A stretch of DNA of 64,000 bases, from positions 10,071,001-10,135,000 of the forward strand of contig JAILWY010000026.1 in assembly GCA_022113835.1 (NCBI GenBank), given 5' to 3'. Numbering within the stretch: position 1 is the stretch's first letter; every line of letters begins with the position of its first letter. Source of the DNA: Atopsyche davidsoni. Lineage: Eukaryota; Arthropoda; Insecta; Trichoptera; Hydrobiosidae. A program made the translations under genes and the position numbers. Of this stretch, positions 62,501 through 64,000 are shown piece after piece. The notes under the pieces are model-generated. The model did no database searches. It was given only the letters and a program-made list of their open reading frames with translations, and was not told the origin of the DNA.

Positions 62501-64000
62501 CCGTAACCTGTCATGTATTTTTTTTACCAATGGATGAACGAAAGCAATTGAACATTTAAAAAAAGTTGCTTAAAACTTTTTTATTTTATTTAATAAAAAA
62601 TATATCAATACACTCCATTCCTAGATCTATAATTTATAAACACCAAAATACAATATGTGTCGTTAAGTACACCTACGGTAGCTACTGCTCCTTTACAATA
62701 ATAAGATGGTTACATTAAATAAACTCTCTAATATTTATTATTGCGGTCTAATAGAGAAGTCCACCTTAGAAATCAGATTTAGAAATACGTATTTTTTCAA
62801 TAACTTTGTCAAAATCATAGATAGATAATTTCAAAAAGAGTATTTAATTATATCTGCAAAGTGTATTTAAATATTCCGAGTGTCAAAATAATAATTTCAC
62901 GTATATTTCGTATTATCGACACCGTACACGTAATCATTCAAATTGTACGAAACTAGTAACTCGGAGGAGACGATACAATGCTGAAAATTACGATTTGTAC
63001 CAGGATGCGTTAGATTTAACAAACTGCGTGAACGGTCTGGTAGGGTGCTGTGCAGCGACCCTGAGGCGTCAAAATGGGGATAGACCAAAGATGAGACGAT
63101 CTATCGGAGAATAAAAATACTGTCGTACTTTGATCGTGAAGAACTGGACAAATGGTCATGAGCAATGACCCATCATACGTTATAGCGCCAATGATAATGA
63201 TTATGATGGCTACAACTTTTAAGATGTGTATTGCAAAGTTATGTTCCATTGGTTTTGTTTTATTGACTAATTTATTTATTGACAATCTTAAAACTAGCTA
63301 TGAGTACAATATTTTAAAAACATGCAACAAATGCTGCATAACGCAAGGTAGGTTTTATACTACTATATCAATTATGAAATATTATGAAATACATAACATT
63401 TGTCAAAGTTAAATAATGAAAACATTTTTTTTTACGACTTTTTGATAATAGAACGCGGTTAATAATATTACATTGAATTTGAAAAGTACACAAAAAAATA
63501 GATAAATAAATAAATATATATATATATATATATATAAATTGGATTATGTGCAGCTGCATCTTCCACCCCCGCCCCTGGCAGGGCGACTTCTCTAAGATAC
63601 ATCTGTCACCCTCTCGGCTCGGGAAGAACTTGTATTGCCGTCTCTTTCTGGGGCTCTATCCGCCAGGCCACTGGCTCCCCGTCCTTGTCTCGCGTCCTGT
63701 ACGAGTACTTGCACGGATACCTGCGTTTATTCAATTCTGGCCTACCTACACGTGTCCGCGAGAAAAGTTCCCTTGCAATACTGTCAGTTATCAGTGACAC
63801 TCGCGGCAATAAATTTATTAACGCACCGGCGACGCGCTCGGTTCAATCTCAACGTGACATATTTTTGAACATAATGCAAATATCGCAACACTTGCAATAA
63901 ATAATGTTAAACTTTTAAATTAATAGCAAATTTTGCAAAACTCAACTACAACTAATTACAAAAGCAGATTTGAGTTCATTAGCGTGCAATGCCGTCACTG
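62501..64000. other. Sequence upstream of the CpG island
   Basis: AT-rich to about 63540, then a modestly GC-rich block (63540..63850) with short overlapping frames. Nothing recognised. If the minus-strand gene is real, this is its upstream region. Confidence 0.5.
63515..63537. repeat. (AT)n microsatellite
   Basis: A run of AT dinucleotides preceded by AAATAAATAAAT. Confidence 0.85.

Noticed and set aside
61768..62501. Several 110-170 codon Arg/Ala/Pro-rich frames on both strands
   Set aside because: All frames are open together because the island is CpG-rich. Treated as promoter/leader, not protein.

Overview
The window reads as nuclear DNA of an arthropod, most likely an insect. It is strongly AT-rich, has short GC-rich islands every 1 to 3 kb, and is full of microsatellites, hAT-type miniature elements and tRNA-derived SINE-like copies. 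It contains spliced gene structures and no bacterial-style operons. The species cannot be named from what is visible. Almost all of the 64 kb is non-coding, and only one long open frame is convincing.

Layout. At the right end (61.74-62.50 kb) is a CpG-rich, GC-box-rich island that looks like a promoter and 5' leader for a minus-strand gene. Just downstream of it on that strand is a short candidate first coding exon (61680..61725). It encodes a hydrophobic, signal-peptide-like N terminus and ends in a good splice donor. No obvious second coding exon appears to its left, so the remaining ~61.7 kb may be one giant first intron. Two observations fit this reading. At 26309..26376 and 7837..7904, on the same strand, lie two paralogous 68-nt cassettes. 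Each begins with an AG/GTAAGC junction behind a pyrimidine-rich acceptor and ends 68 nt later at a GTGAGT donor. This is the layout of recursive-splicing (ratchet) sites with short cryptic RS-exons.

Nested in this space, also on the minus strand, is an intact two-exon gene (53957..56458, 795 codons). It joins a Mutator-like (PF20700-type) DDE transposase region to a C-terminal YqaJ/lambda-exonuclease-type PD-(D/E)XK nuclease. Next to it are a possible two-exon mini-gene (57734..57927) that belongs to a repeated unit, hAT-type miniature elements (56556..56882; another at 37515..37875), and AT microsatellites.

The remainder is AT-rich non-coding DNA with GC-rich islands that could be cis-regulatory, several dispersed repeat pairs, a perfect 76-bp inverted repeat (16966..17136), an inverted tail-to-tail SINE pair (61050..61385), and three G-rich or GC-rich minisatellites (16491, 31762, 49945). 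No CRISPR, rRNA gene or convincing functional tRNA gene was seen. The giant-intron and recursive-splicing model is inferred from sequence signals only and needs RNA evidence.
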